Part shown: one piece after another, positions 1 to 11,865 of the stretch | Layout of the letters: each line of letters begins with the position of its first letter | Numbering within the stretch: the first letter of the stretch is position 1 | NCBI GenBank assembly: GCA_032622095.1 | Contig: CP136067.1 | Span: 195,202,052 to 195,266,051 of the forward strand | Origin: Siphonodentalium dalli | Lineage: Eukaryota; Mollusca; Scaphopoda; Gadilida; Siphonodentaliidae | Reading direction: 5' to 3' | DNA: 64,000 nucleotides | Notes under the pieces: generated by a model | Databases searched by the model: none | What the model was told of the DNA's origin: nothing | Seen by the model: only the letters and a program-made list of their open reading frames with translations | Made by a program: the position numbers and the translations under genes

Positions 1-2369
1 CAGTAGAGATGTACAGACCATTCTGGTCACGGCATTCAATGAGTTCTCCCTCCAGTATGGCGAAAATAGGGAAGTATAAAATACACCACAGTGGCTTCGG
101 AAACATTTATTTGAACTATAATTATATATATGTTATAGCGAACAAACATGCGTTATTTAAAAGACGACTTTGAAAAGTACGCGAGGGGGTCAACCTACCT
201 ATTATATAATTGTGTTATCGCAAGTTGTTTTTTTATTCAGACGACATGCGTTTCCGATATTGTGATGTACACAGCGTCACGGAGCACAAAATACGAGGAT
301 TATAAATATCAGGGATACGTCATTATATCAAGTAAATAGCACTTCGTTACATGAGAGACAAAATGCTGAGGTACAAAGTTTCTGAGCAATTTTCACTTAG
401 TTAAGTTCAATCTTGGGTGTCGTATATGTGACAGTAGTTCATATCAAGAACTAAACTATTGATATGCCAGAGGATTTTCTCGGTGGCATGTAGTTAATAT
501 ATCGAAATTTCGATTTTAGCCTGTAAAATTTTCCTGGGGACAGGCCATTTTGGTCAAATATGGCCATGAATGAGCCCATTACACACATATGTACCCGAAC
601 ATCACGCTTATTTGTGTGTGCATGTTATGACAGTGATGGAGATGCACACTGGGAACAATAGTTGGGATCCGCACGTTGCATTATGCACTCATCATCCACC
701 GAGGACATAAATTTTGACCAAAATTGATATTGACTCGTATACGTACCCTGCAACTAGCATGGGATGATGGGAATCGGCTCGACTTTTTCTTTGTTCGCTT
801 CCAACTGGCCTATTCAATTAAAAAAACAACTTCTTCGGGAATAATCTAATTTAGCACATAAACAGACAGCTGAACTAAACACCGATAGGCCTACTCGACC
901 TCGTCCTGTTGGCGGTCCGTTTTCTAGCTAAGCCGAATGTCACGCAATGTGACGTATCAAGCTCTGACGTCAAACTGTGCGTGCACAACTGTTCATGAAT
1001 ACTCCTGCCTTTCTTATGGCGTCTTGTGTTCTGGTGCTCATTTTTGGTGTTGGCTGTCGCTACTTATATTGTTTTTGGCAAATAAAGGATTCAATTTCTT
1101 TATTTTGGAATACAAGGCACTATCCGAGGTAAGTTAACTTTTGTGAGAAACTTCATATTTTATGTGTAAAATTAATAAATCATTTGCCCGATAGTTTTCG
1201 CTAATTAATGTGAACGACAAAGTTCTGAATGTTGGCATGCCGTGCATATTATATACAGTTAAGTTATACCGGTAGCTAACACGTAGAATACTTATATGAC
1301 ATATATATGCATGGAGGGGCACCAAAGCTGATACAAAAATGTTTAGCACTAATTCTGTCAAATTCATTACACGTTCTTCTCCAATGATACGAGGAATCAA
1401 ATCATCATGTGGGTTAAACTTAAAGACACTATAGTATTGTGTGTTTGGGTAAGGTATGGAGAGAGGAGGGGCACTAACATTGATACGAATGTTTTAGTTG
1501 CTGATATCGACCACATGCAGTTCTATAATTTATATAGTCATCTCCATACTTATGGGAGGTCCTTTTCACATTTATTAATATATTTATTTGCGCTTAAGCG
1601 CAAACAAATTGATAGACCATAATTAAGCATAAATAATTTGCGCTTTAGCGCAAATACCTAACACTCCCTTACTTCCTTCCGATTGTGAATGGTTGAATGG
1701 TTGAGTCCATCTCATAGTAAATTAGTATGGGCCCATATGTATCATAGTAGTAGTCCCATACAGACTGGAAAATTGAAGAAAAAACACATTTCCATTTATG
1801 GCTTTATGCATATATTAGCATCTCTCATTCTCTGCATGTGCCTGGTGTCCCAAGAATGGTGCCTCACCCCGGAGCAGCTAGGAGCTCTAGTATATGTTAT
1901 TAAAGCCAGGGACATATCCGGCACAGATATATACCATTTCCATAGCATGGCCATAAACAGGGAATTGTGGGTTACGGGGGGGGGGGTATTTCCCTCATAT
2001 GGTGTACATATTGAATTGAAATAGGAAAACAAACCTATTTTTATATTATCAACATCCCTGCCCCCAATAATTTGAGTCTCCAGTCCACCCCAGATATCTA
2101 GTATATTTTATAAAAGAGACAGATCAATACCAATTACCTGTAGGGGTTACTGGGGGTTGTTTGGAACGTTAATGTTTTGACAAAAATATAGAATGGCAAT
2201 TGAGCGAGGTAGATAACATTGTCGTGTCAAAAATAAAGCTTATAAAAACACGAGCCCGCATGTGAACTCTATATTCGGGCGCGTATTCACGATGTTGTTT
2301 AATGTTCGATATATATGCGTCGAGTGTCACGTATATCTACAGTCATCTTTCGTCTATTCACTCGCGACA
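1..2369. other. Unassigned AT-rich DNA
   Basis: No convincing exon, RNA gene or complete repeat was recognised. Open frames here are short, lack protein-like composition and have no consistent splice sites. Two related 18-bp palindromes (TTTGCGCTTAAGCGCAAA at 1587-1604 and a one-base variant at 1637-1654) lie 50 bp apart. A run of nine or more G occurs near 1977-1987. Confidence 0.5.
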
Positions 2370-2625
2370 ATGCCAAATAATGCAGTGTTTTCGGCTGTGG
2401 TCGGTATAATGACTATCAGTTAGGTATAATTCTACATTCATTTCCAAGCAATATTCGTTTACGTGACATTTGGCGGGATTTCTGTGGGAAACCATGCAGT
2501 TGCGCAAAATCAGAAACTATTAAAATGGTTGACGACGAAATCGTTCAGAATTTGTTCCGTCGACTTCGAAAAAATGCGTTTTGAGCCCAAGTTGAATGCA
2601 CTTGACCCCATTGCAATAGTGCATG
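2370..2625 (+). pseudogene. Broken THAP-type zinc-finger fragment
   Basis: A THAP-like module can be read only by changing frame. From 2381 one frame gives a CSVFGCGR-type start followed by HSFPSNIRLRDIWRDFCGK, matching the C-x-V-x-G-C, H-x-F-P and R-x-x-W landmarks of THAP DNA-binding domains. That frame stops at about 2582. A second frame gives RICSVDFEKMRFEPK from 2547, matching the closing I-C-S-x-H-F motif, but the zinc-ligand His is Asp. The start codon at 2371 is also out of frame with the Cys that follows. THAP domains occur in P-element-type transposases and in host DNA-binding proteins; which this came from cannot be told. The frame changes and lost ligand make it a pseudogene or a mis-sequenced fragment. 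Confidence 0.6.
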
Positions 2626-4349
2626 GCTACCGATGGCAAATCAGAAGAGACGCAACACCCACTTAAACAAACCTTTCACCGACGAGAATGTCATCATAAG
2701 AAACACGTCAACTCCCGTATAAAGAATATGAATCTGCCGGAGCGTCCAGTCGTGGATATATATATACCAAATAAAGAGCGTTTAATTTTACGATTCGGGC
2801 ATGGTTAAGAATACATAAAATTGCAGTTGAAGTGGGGAGTATATATTGATAAATAATTTAGTAAATATTCACGATGACAACTATTTAAGTCGAGTCCCCA
2901 CTTTCCTTCATCATGACTCAATAAAGAGCGTTCCATGTTAAGCGTATTCCTGATATGGTGGGAATAAAAAGTGTTTAATAAACCGAAATGTGTATGACTT
3001 TGAATGGTATATAAACATATATATCGAAAGTTCGTGTGCACGTATTTACGTGTATTGGTGTAATTAGTAAATAATCACGATGACAACTATTTAAGTCCCC
3101 ATTTTCCTTTACCATGACTCAATAAAGAGCGTTCCCTGTTAAGCATATTCCCGACAAAGTGCGAATATATGCGTTTGTATATGCGACTACTTATTAAACA
3201 GGATTAATAGGCCCTACCCCTCCTACAAAAAGTTTTATATATGATTGGATGTTCAAACGAACCACGGTCAACATTTATATCTTTTATAATGCTATTGTTA
3301 TGCGTAATTGACACAAAGAGGTCGATCGGTGCCCGAATTGTTAGGGGGATGAGACTTTTCCACCCGATTTTTGTTACATGATATATTCACTTTCCTTTTA
3401 ATAACTATTGAACTGAAATCTAGTGCAAATATAATATTCCGATTCATTAATGCATTTCTATGCACCTGCTTTTGCTATTGTTATTTAATTATTGAATTAT
3501 ATTTAGCCATTTCCATTCAATAACTATTTAACTGAAATCCAGTCCCAGGTATAATCAAAAAGAGATTTAACAAATAAAAATTTAAAAGATGGTTACTCGG
3601 TGGTATCATCGATTTATATTTAATATATACGTCGATGGTGGTATTGATATTAATACATTTTATATAATGCTGGTCAGCCTCTATAATTAACTATATAATT
3701 ATAAGGGATAACACTGAAAGAAGGACAACAAATCCCTCTTATTTCCATAGTGGTCCATATCCATAGTGGTCCCTGTAATCAATAGTCTATTGGTATGCCA
3801 CCAATACTTATCCTTTCCAAACTTTTATGAATATCTTTCACCCATCTATACTCAATCTTCACTGTCACTTGTGTCTGTTTCTTATTCTCATCTAATAGCT
3901 AAATATAATGATTATTATTATTATTATTATTAATATTATTATTATGACTTTATGAGCCAATAAACAAATTCATTTCAAATTCAGTGTAGTCGCCCTCGCC
4001 ATGAACGTGCACGTTTTACAGTATGCCGCAGTCATAATTTCGCGGGTGACATGCGCAGTCTATATTTCTTCTGTGACCGCACATGACTGTAAATAATTTT
4101 GACAACTAAACTGATATAAACTGAAATTAACTGTTGTTCCAGTTAGAAAATTCATTTATTTTATAACCAGAAAAATCGTTGTTTGTGTTGAAACTGTTGT
4201 ATAGGTTTCCCAGTTGTAATCAATGAATCGGTCGACATTTGACAATGTCAATGGTTTGTTTTGAATTTTGTCTTTGAATGAATATTCCAAGATTTGTGAG
4301 GAATTTGACCAGGTGATCGAACTGCAAGATAGAGTTCTCCCCCAGTCAC
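2626..4349. other. Unassigned AT-rich DNA with a spaced repeat
   Basis: No gene recognised. A block of about 105 bp starting near 2860 is repeated near 3065 (shared stretches include CACGATGACAACTATTTAAG and CTCAATAAAGAGCGTTCC). An (ATT)n microsatellite lies at about 3909-3946. Confidence 0.5.
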
Positions 4350-5040
4350 GTTTAAACCTTTCATGACGGGAGATGCACCGGTGCATCATTAAATATCTTG
4401 TGCCAGTTCATTGTCTTAATCTTATAATATTAATAACTTAAGATTTAAGAGAATGCCATTGGCTTAAAACTTAATAAAAGGTCAAGGTAAATATTCTTAG
4501 GCCAATGCCTTCTTGAGGACCCCTTCCCCCCCCACTTGGGCCCCCCCCCCCCCCCACTTGAGTCCGGAATCCAGTTTTAAAATGACCCTGGAATCCGGAA
4601 TCCAGTTTAAGAAACAAATACCGATTTCAATTTTCACGTTCAGTTTACATGATATTATACTTATAGATCTTATATTCAATACAATGGAACCATGATCACC
4701 ATGGAAACAAGCCTTTGGCTTTATGGTGTTATCCTTGGTTTTAAAGATCTTTAAATACACTGCTTTTTTATTATTTATAATTTATTTATATTTTAATACT
4801 CATTACATGTGATAATCCATATTGGTGATAGTGTCCTCATCCTCATTGCTCACTACCAGCTGGTAGTTCTGCATGACTTTAATACAATTAGTTCACAAAT
4901 CAAACCCTCCCCCATGTGACAACACACCAGAGAACCATCAGCTATATGAAACCAAATCGATAAGGATACAAAGTATGAACCAAGTAAATTAAGATATAAA
5001 ATACATCTTATAATCTCTTATTGTACGGACTATATATATA
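4350..5040. repeat. Fragments of dispersed repeats and poly-C tracts
   Basis: Contains CCTTTCATGACGGGAG near 4358, which resembles the end of a TTAA-type repeat seen near 35500. It also has GGCCAATGC, resembling the hairpin elements further on, long C tracts at about 4527-4555, and repeated AATCCGGAATCCAG shared with 6225-6240 and 9210. No open coding region is credible. Confidence 0.4.
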
Positions 5041-5370
5041 TACCACTCACCACCCCATCCCGCCACCCATAGTATATTATGCACCGCAGGCGCTCGTATA
5101 GAGGTTAGTACCCACCCACCACCCCATCCCGCCACCAATAGTATCTTATGCGCCTGCTCGTATAGAGGTTAGTATCCACTCACCACCCCATCCCGCCACC
5201 CATAGTATCTTATGCGCCGATATACTATGACTCGTAATGAGTGGCGGGATGGGGTGGTGAGTGGGTACTAACCTCTATACGAGCACCTGCGGCGCATAAG
5301 ATACTATGGGTGGCGTGATGGGGTGGTGAGTGGGTACTAACCTCTATACGAGCGCCTGCATAACAGTGGT
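5041..5370. repeat. Inverted-repeat cluster of ~70-bp units
   Basis: Units containing CACCCCATCCCGCCACCCAT and the CTCGTATAGAGGTTAGTA block occur about three times at 5041-5215. The reverse complement is then repeated twice at 5232-5360. The whole region could fold into a long hairpin with its centre near 5222. The left breakpoint of the downstream tandem duplication lies inside it. Confidence 0.75.
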
Positions 5371-7290
5371 AACATTCTTAAAAAGTGTGGCGTATCCATC
5401 ACCATTTCTACAGGAAGTCAACAAATTTTATCATTAAGGTATCGGTAAGTGGTGATGGATACGCTGCATCTATTTATAGGGTCGTATCATTCCCTGCTCG
5501 CTTCGCCCCTAATTCGACCCCTAATCTGTCTCAGGGTACTTATACATGACCGTCGATGATGACGTTCAACTTCCAAGCTCCCGCGGTACCGTGACTGCGT
5601 GAGTACGACAGTAAACAGTACTCACCGTGTAAGCTGTGGGTGGTCGGAGTGTTCGAAAGTAATCCCCGGACGTTGGTCCATTCCGTTTCCGTGTCGGCAG
5701 GAAGAAACCGACCACTGGGGTAATCTTCGTCTCTGGCTATCCTTCGCACAGCGACGTGCATTTGGTACAGGCTGACCCCCACCCAAGAGTCAATAGCTCA
5801 TTTCTCCTTTAATATCGCTTTCAACTCGAGACAGTTTTACAGTGATGCTCAGTTCAGCAACAAAACTCCTCATCTCGTGGCGAGTTCCGTCCCGAAATGA
5901 CAACCTACACGCTGTTTTAGCAGCATACCGGTAAACACGCGAAATTTATGGGAATCCAATTTCGATGCAATGGCCTTGACACTAATTAGGAACCGTAACT
6001 GTTGCCGGTTCCGGTAAATCTACACTTCGGACAACCGCCGCAAATAATGACCGGAAAGATAAAGACCACCGTATACAAACGAATATATACGGACTAAGTC
6101 CTATAAGAGTGTGCGTCAGATTGGATTCCATATAAAATTCATGATATTATGATCTATTATGACCAAATGAGGAACCAAATCGCAATATTTCACCCGAAAT
6201 GGAATCCATTTATATAAATACATGAATCCGGAATCCAGCTTAATTTTTGTCTTGAATCCGGCGTACGGGTCCAAAATGGGTCGAATCCGGCGTACGAAAA
6301 GGGGGGAAGGGGCCCCTCCTTTTATATATGCGAGGCTCCCTAATAATGACCCTACATGGGAGACTCGCATAATTATGTAAGAGAATGCATTGGCACAGAG
6401 TTTTCACAAAATTTCAGGAAGCTCAATCCAGTCATGTCTCATGGGTGTCATTCCGAGTCATGGAAGGGTTAAAACATAAATGCACACCGCAGTCCTTCCC
6501 AGGAGACGGGATCGATTGTTCTCGCACCTGTACGGCGTGTACACACTCATAATTTTCAATTCACAGAAGCTAAAATTCGCACTCGTCCCTCTTTGCAAAA
6601 TACTTATGCCAGGAGACTAATTGTTGATTCAATATTGAACTATTTTAAGGTTTATTTATATCCTTTACAGTCTCAGTTCAATTATGGCATATTAAAGTGT
6701 AACTGGACATAGGACATGATAGGTCTATTCCACCCATCTTCTGAATTACAGGAGAAAATAAATGCTCTCGCTGTGTTTTCCTCGTGGGAAGGACTGACAC
6801 TGTATACATTAATGCACACCTGTCCCATCACCAGTCTTGCATAATGACAGCCTGGGGTCATGGTCGATCATAGCACATTACTTAGTGGAAATAAAGTGCC
6901 AAAAATATTTTAAGGTTTTAAGAAAATTTGTAAACTGGTATAACTAATGTAAAATACTCAAGTAATGAAGCCTTGAGGGCATTACCAAATAGCCAAAACA
7001 AACATCTCAAATAAACACAGGCATATATCACCTGTTTCCTATAAATAACATACTCATCTATAATTCTGCAGCGATGATATAATTCTGGTCACCAAATTAA
7101 TGGCGTTTAAACCATTTTTAGTCGAGTTTTTTTCCAAAACTCGACTTATAGTTTGATGAGGGACGGTGGGCGGGCGGACAGGCTGGTGGGCGGGCGCCGG
7201 GCGACGTGTTTTGCTTATAACTCAACCGTTTATTGACGGATTTTTTGGTGTGTGAGTACATATCCATGCACGTAAGCTGCAGACAAAAAA
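5254..7290. repeat. Segmental tandem duplication, copy A (empty site)
   Basis: This 2.04-kb block is repeated head-to-tail from 7291. It begins in the inverted-repeat cluster at GTGGTGAGTGGGTACTAACC and ends inside the 5' part of a pearl-like element at GCAGACAAAAAA. At 5816-5823 it keeps a single CCTTTAAT, the unoccupied target of the hAT insertion in copy B. It carries a hairpin at 5391-5473 (GCGTATCCATCACCA and its complement) and one miniature element at 6490-6796. Confidence 0.9.
6490..6796. mobile_element. Miniature DNA transposon, CAGTCCTTCCCA family
   Basis: Begins CAGTCCTTCCCAGGAGACGG and ends CTCGTGGGAAGGACTG, giving imperfect terminal inverted repeats of about 14 bp. It is 307 bp with no coding capacity. 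A 10-bp AATGCACACC lies just left of the element and again 14 bp to its right, which may be a displaced target duplication. Related copies lie at 9470, 24021, about 33244 and 56920. Confidence 0.8.
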
Positions 7291-7851
7291 GTGGTGAGTG
7301 GGTACTAACCTCTATACGAGCACCTGCGGCGCATAAGATACTATGGGTGGCGTGATGGGGTGGTGAGTGGGTACTAACCTCTATACGAGCGCCTGCATAA
7401 CAGTGGTAACATTCTTAAAAAGTGTGGCGTATCCATCACCATTTCTACAGGAAGTCAACAAATTTTATCATTAAGGTATCGGTAAGTGGGGATGGATACG
7501 CCGCATCTATTTATAGGGTCGTATCATTCCCTGCTCGCTTCGCCCCTAATTCGACCCCTAATCTGTCTCAGGGTACTTATACATGACCGTCGATGATGAC
7601 GTTCAACTTCCAAGCTCCCGCGGGTACCGTGACTGCGTGAGTACGACAGTAAACAGTACTCACCGTGTAAGCTGTGGGTGGTCGAAGTGTTCAAAAGTAA
7701 TCCCCGGACGTTGGTCCATTCCGTTTCCGTGTCGGCAGGAAGAAACCGACCACTGGGGTAATCTTCGTCTCTGGCTATCCTTCGCACAGCGACGTGCATT
7801 TGGTACAGGCTGACCCCCACCCAAGAGTCAATAGCATATTTCTCCTTTAAT

Positions 7852-8785
7852 TAGTGTTCAAACGACTCTGGGATTCTGGAGTCGACTAGTCGAACCCCAA
7901 AAGTCGAGTCGACGTCGACTAGTCGGCCAAATACATCACCAACCTTATACTAATGAAACACATGTGAAAGAAAATTACAAATTCCGTGCCATCATCACAA
8001 TATTTACACTCTACTGTGATCGGAGAATTGAATCACGTGACACGTCACGTGGTTTTGTTGCAAATGAACCGGTGCTCTAGAAACCCACCGATCGCAAATA
8101 AGTTCCCGACGAATCTACGATGATAATGAGAATAAATAATTGAGGAAATAATTGAGGGATTTTCTGTTTAATCATGAAATCAAATAAATACTTCCCTGCC
8201 AGGGTATAGAAAATAAACGATACTCAGTCTCCCGAGTCAGATCAAAATAAAAAAAAACAAAAGAAAACACATACACTGTGTGACACACATTATAATGAGT
8301 ATATATACGATGATGCGTACATAGGCCATAAGTTGCCATAACTTCCGTAAGGCATACGTAGCAAGCGGAGAGTTAGACTCAGTTAATATCGACGAATACT
8401 TTTGTGGAAGCCCCTCCCTCTTTACCTGTGTTGGTTAAAAATGCGCACTACGAATTGTTGCGTCCGCGGTTTTGGGAGTATATATATAAAAAGAATAATT
8501 TTCTCAGCAAGTTAATGGTTGTCGTTTCATGACAATTTCGCCGTTTCGGCGTAGTTCTATGTCAAGCTCGACATTATTACATATGTTCGGACTTTGGAAA
8601 GCTTCTTGGACATAGACTAGCTATCTTTGCTGCTTTTCTGACCCACATTTAGTGAAACCATGCATTGTCAAGGCCAGCTGATGAGATTATATACTGTATT
8701 CCGACTAGTCGACTGTGGAAGTTAGAGTCGATTTTCCGACAAACCAACGTCGACGATTATTTGTCGACTAATCGTTTGAACACTA
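7852..8785. mobile_element. Non-autonomous hAT element, 8-bp duplication CCTTTAAT
   Basis: Terminal inverted repeats TAGTGTTCAAACGA and TCGTTTGAACACTA. The target duplication CCTTTAAT is at 7844-7851 and 8786-8793. Copy A of the surrounding duplication has one CCTTTAAT and no insert, which fixes both ends to the base. An 8-bp duplication with TAG-type ends fits the hAT superfamily. CGACTAGTCG-like palindromes sit just inside the ends. No transposase-like frame is present. Confidence 0.92.
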
Positions 8786-9469
8786 CCTTTAATATCGCTT
8801 TCAACTCGAGACAGTTTTACAGTGATGCTCAGTTCAGCAACAAAACTCCTCATCTCGTGGCGAGTTCCGTCCCGAAATGACAACCTACACGCTGTTTTAG
8901 CAGCATACCGGTAAACACGCGAAATTTATGGGAATCCAATTTCGATGCAATGGCCTTGACACTAATTAGGAACCGTAACTGTTGCCGGTTCCGGTAAATC
9001 TACACTTCGGACAACCGCCGCAAATAATGACCGGAAATATAAAGACCACCGTATACAAACAAATATATACAGACTAAGTCCTATAAGAGTGTGCGTCAGA
9101 TTGGATTCCATATAAAATTCATGATATTATGATCTATTATGACAAAATGAGGAACCAAATCGCAATATTTCACCCGAAATGGAATCCATTTATATAAATA
9201 CATGTATCCGGAATCCAGCTTAATTTTTGTCTTGAATCCGGCATTCGGGTCCAAAATGGGTTGAATCCGGCGTACGAAAAGGGGGGAAGGGGCCCCTCCT
9301 TTTATATATGCGAGGCTCCCTAATAATGACCCTACATGGGAGACTCGCATAATTATGTAAGAGAATGCATTGGCACAGAGTTTTCACAAAATTTCAGGAA
9401 GCTCAATCCAGTCATGTCTCATGGGTGTCATTCCGAGTCATGGAAGGGTTAAAACATAAATGCACACCG

Positions 9470-9776
9470 CAGTCCTTCCCAGGAGACGGGATCGATTGCT
9501 CTCGCACCTGTACGGCGTGTACACACTCATAATTTTCAATTCACAGAAGCTAAAATTCGCACTCGTCCCTCTTTGCAAAATACTTATGCCAGGAGACTAA
9601 TTGTTGATTCAATATTGAACTATTTTAAGGTTTATTTATATCCTTTACAGTCTCAGTTCAATTATGGCATATTAAAGTGTAACTGGACATAGGACATGAT
9701 AGGTCTATTCCACCCATCTTCTGAATTACAGGAGAAAATAAATGCTCTCGCTGTGTTTTCCTCGTGGGAAGGACTG
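9470..9776. mobile_element. CAGTCCTTCCCA miniature element, duplicated copy
   Basis: Copy of the 6490-6796 element carried along by the tandem duplication, almost identical and with the same ends. It is not an independent insertion. Confidence 0.8.
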
Positions 9777-10073
9777 ACACTGTATACATTAATGCACACC
9801 TGTCCCATCACCAGTCTTGCATAATGACAGCCTGGGGTCATGGTCGATCATAGCACATTACTTAGTGGAAATAAAGTGCCAAAAATATTTTAAGGTTTTA
9901 AGAAAATTTGTAAACTGGTATAACTAATGTAAAATACCAAAAATAGCCAAAACAAACATCTCAAATAAACACAGGCATATATCACCTGTTTCCTATAAAT
10001 AACATACTCATCTATAATTCTGCAGCGATGATATAATTCTGGTCACCAAATTAATGGCGTTTAAACCATTTTT

Positions 10074-11865
10074 AGTCGAGTTTTTTTCCAAAACTCGACT
10101 TATAGTTTGATGAGGGACGGTGGGCGGGCGGGCGGGTGGCGGACAGGCTGGTGGGCGGGGCGACGTGTTTTGCTTATAACTCAACCGTTTATTGACGGAT
10201 TTTTTGGTGTGTGAGTACATATCCATGCACGTAAGTTGCAGACAAAAAAATCGGGTTCATCCGCACATTTATTACAGAGTTATGGCCCTTTGCCATTTTT
10301 CACTGATTTTAGGCTCGTTAGCGCAACAACTTCAACAAACGTTATCTGATTCGATTGAAATTTGGGATATAGGTGTCTCCCAAGAATATCTCGGACGAGT
10401 TCGAAAACCGGCCTGGTCCGATAAAATTTGATAGAGTTATGGCCCTTAATTAGTCATTTTTCACGAATTTTCAGCTCGTTAGCGCGATAACTTCAACAAA
10501 CGTTATCCGATTTGATTGAAATTTGGTATATAGGTGTCTCCCAAGAATATCTCGGACGAGTTCGAAAACCGGCCTGGTCCGATAAAATTTGATAGAGTTA
10601 TGGCCATTAATTAGTCATTTTTCACGAATTTTCAGCTCGTTAGCGCGATAACTTCAACAAACGTTATCCGATTTGATTGAAATTTGGTATATAGGTGACT
10701 AGGTGTCTCCCAAGAATATCTCGGATGAGTTCGAAAACCGGCCTGGTCCGATAAAATTTGATAGAGTTATGGCCATTAATTAGTCATTTTTCACGAATTT
10801 TCAGCTTGTTAGCGCGATAACTTCAACAAACGTTATCCGATTTGATTGAAATTTGGTAAATAGGTGTCTCCCAAGAATATCTCGGACGAGTTCGAAAACC
10901 GGCCTGGTCCGATAAAATTTGATAGAGTTATGGCCCTTAATTAGTCATTTTTCACGAATTTTCAGCTTGTTAGCGAGATAACTTCAACAAACGTTATCCG
11001 ATTTCATTGAAATTTGGTATATAGGTGTCTCCCAAGAATATCTCGGTCGAGTTCGAAAACCGGCCTGGTCCGATAAAATTTGATAGAGTTATGGCCCTTA
11101 ATTAGTCATTTTTCACGAATTTTGAGCTCGTTAGCGCGATAACTTCAACAAACGTTATCCGATTTGATTGAAATTTGGTATATAGGTGTCTCCCAAGAAT
11201 ATCTCGGTCGAGTTCGAAAACCGGCCAGGTCCGATAAAATTTGATAGAGTTATGGCCCTTAATTAGTCATTTTTTCACAAATTTTCAGCTCGTAAGCGCG
11301 ATAATTTAACAAACATCATCCTATTTGATTGAAATTTTGATATATAGGTGTCTCCCAAGAATACCTCGGACGAGTTAGAAAACCGGCCCGGTCCGATAAA
11401 ATTTGATAGTTAAGGTCCTTGAGTAGTCATTTTGTACGAATTTTGAGCTCGTTAGCGCGATAACTTCAACAAACGTCATCCGATTCAACTAAAATTTGGT
11501 ATAAGTGTCGTCCAATAATATCCTGGACGAGTTCGAAAACCAGCCTGGCCCAATAAAATTTGATAGAGTTATGGCCCTTAATTAGTCATTTTTCGTGAAT
11601 TTTTACCTCGTTAGCGCGATAACTTCAACAAACGTCCTCCGATTTGTTTAAAATTTGGAATAGACATACTTGCCAAGAATATTTCGGACGAGTTCGAAAA
11701 CCAGCCTGGCCCGATAAAATTTGATAGAGTTATGGCCCTTAATTAGTCATTTTTCGATTTTACCTATTAATTAGTCTACCGATACTGATGCACACCAATT
11801 GGCGGTAGCCACCGGCAGTAAGCCACCGAAAACGAGACACAGCATCTCTGATGCCTCCTCTTGTT
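10074..11865. mobile_element. Pearl/Helentron-like element with ~161-bp core array
   Basis: Starts with a short hairpin (AGTCGAGTTTTT and AAAACTCGACT), followed by a (GGGC)n-type GC-rich stretch. Then comes a tandem array of about 161-169-bp units marked by GGCCCTTAATTAGTCATTTT near 10442, 10602, 10771, 10932, 11093, 11255, 11578 and 11739. It ends in a unique tail finishing at about CATCTCTGATGCCTCCTCTT. Another copy at 43922-45066 shares both ends. A hairpin, a simple repeat, a ~160-bp tandem core and a fixed tail recall the pearl elements of bivalves (Helentron-associated, non-autonomous). Assignment is by architecture only. Confidence 0.7.

Larger units (their letters stand above)
7291..10250. 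repeat. Segmental tandem duplication, copy B (hAT-filled)
   Basis: Near-identical second copy of 5254-7290, longer because of a 934-bp insertion at 7852-8785. Scattered single-base changes and small indels separate the copies: one G gained in the CCGCGGGTACC region near 7620, and a few bases lost near 9937. It runs without a break into the complete pearl-like element. Confidence 0.9.

Noticed and set aside
1016-1128. Possible first TYW2 exon: ATG at 1016, donor GAG|GTAAGT, ending in the phase the next exon needs
   Set aside because: The 37-residue translation is hydrophobic and unlike TYW2 N-termini, a 23-kb intron would be needed, and a phase match has a one-in-three chance.
5540-5782. Minus-strand frame MGVSLYQMHVAVRRIARDED, also present at 7524-7820
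   Set aside because: Present twice only because of the tandem duplication. A one-base difference shifts the second copy's frame, and neither shows splice sites or a recognisable domain.
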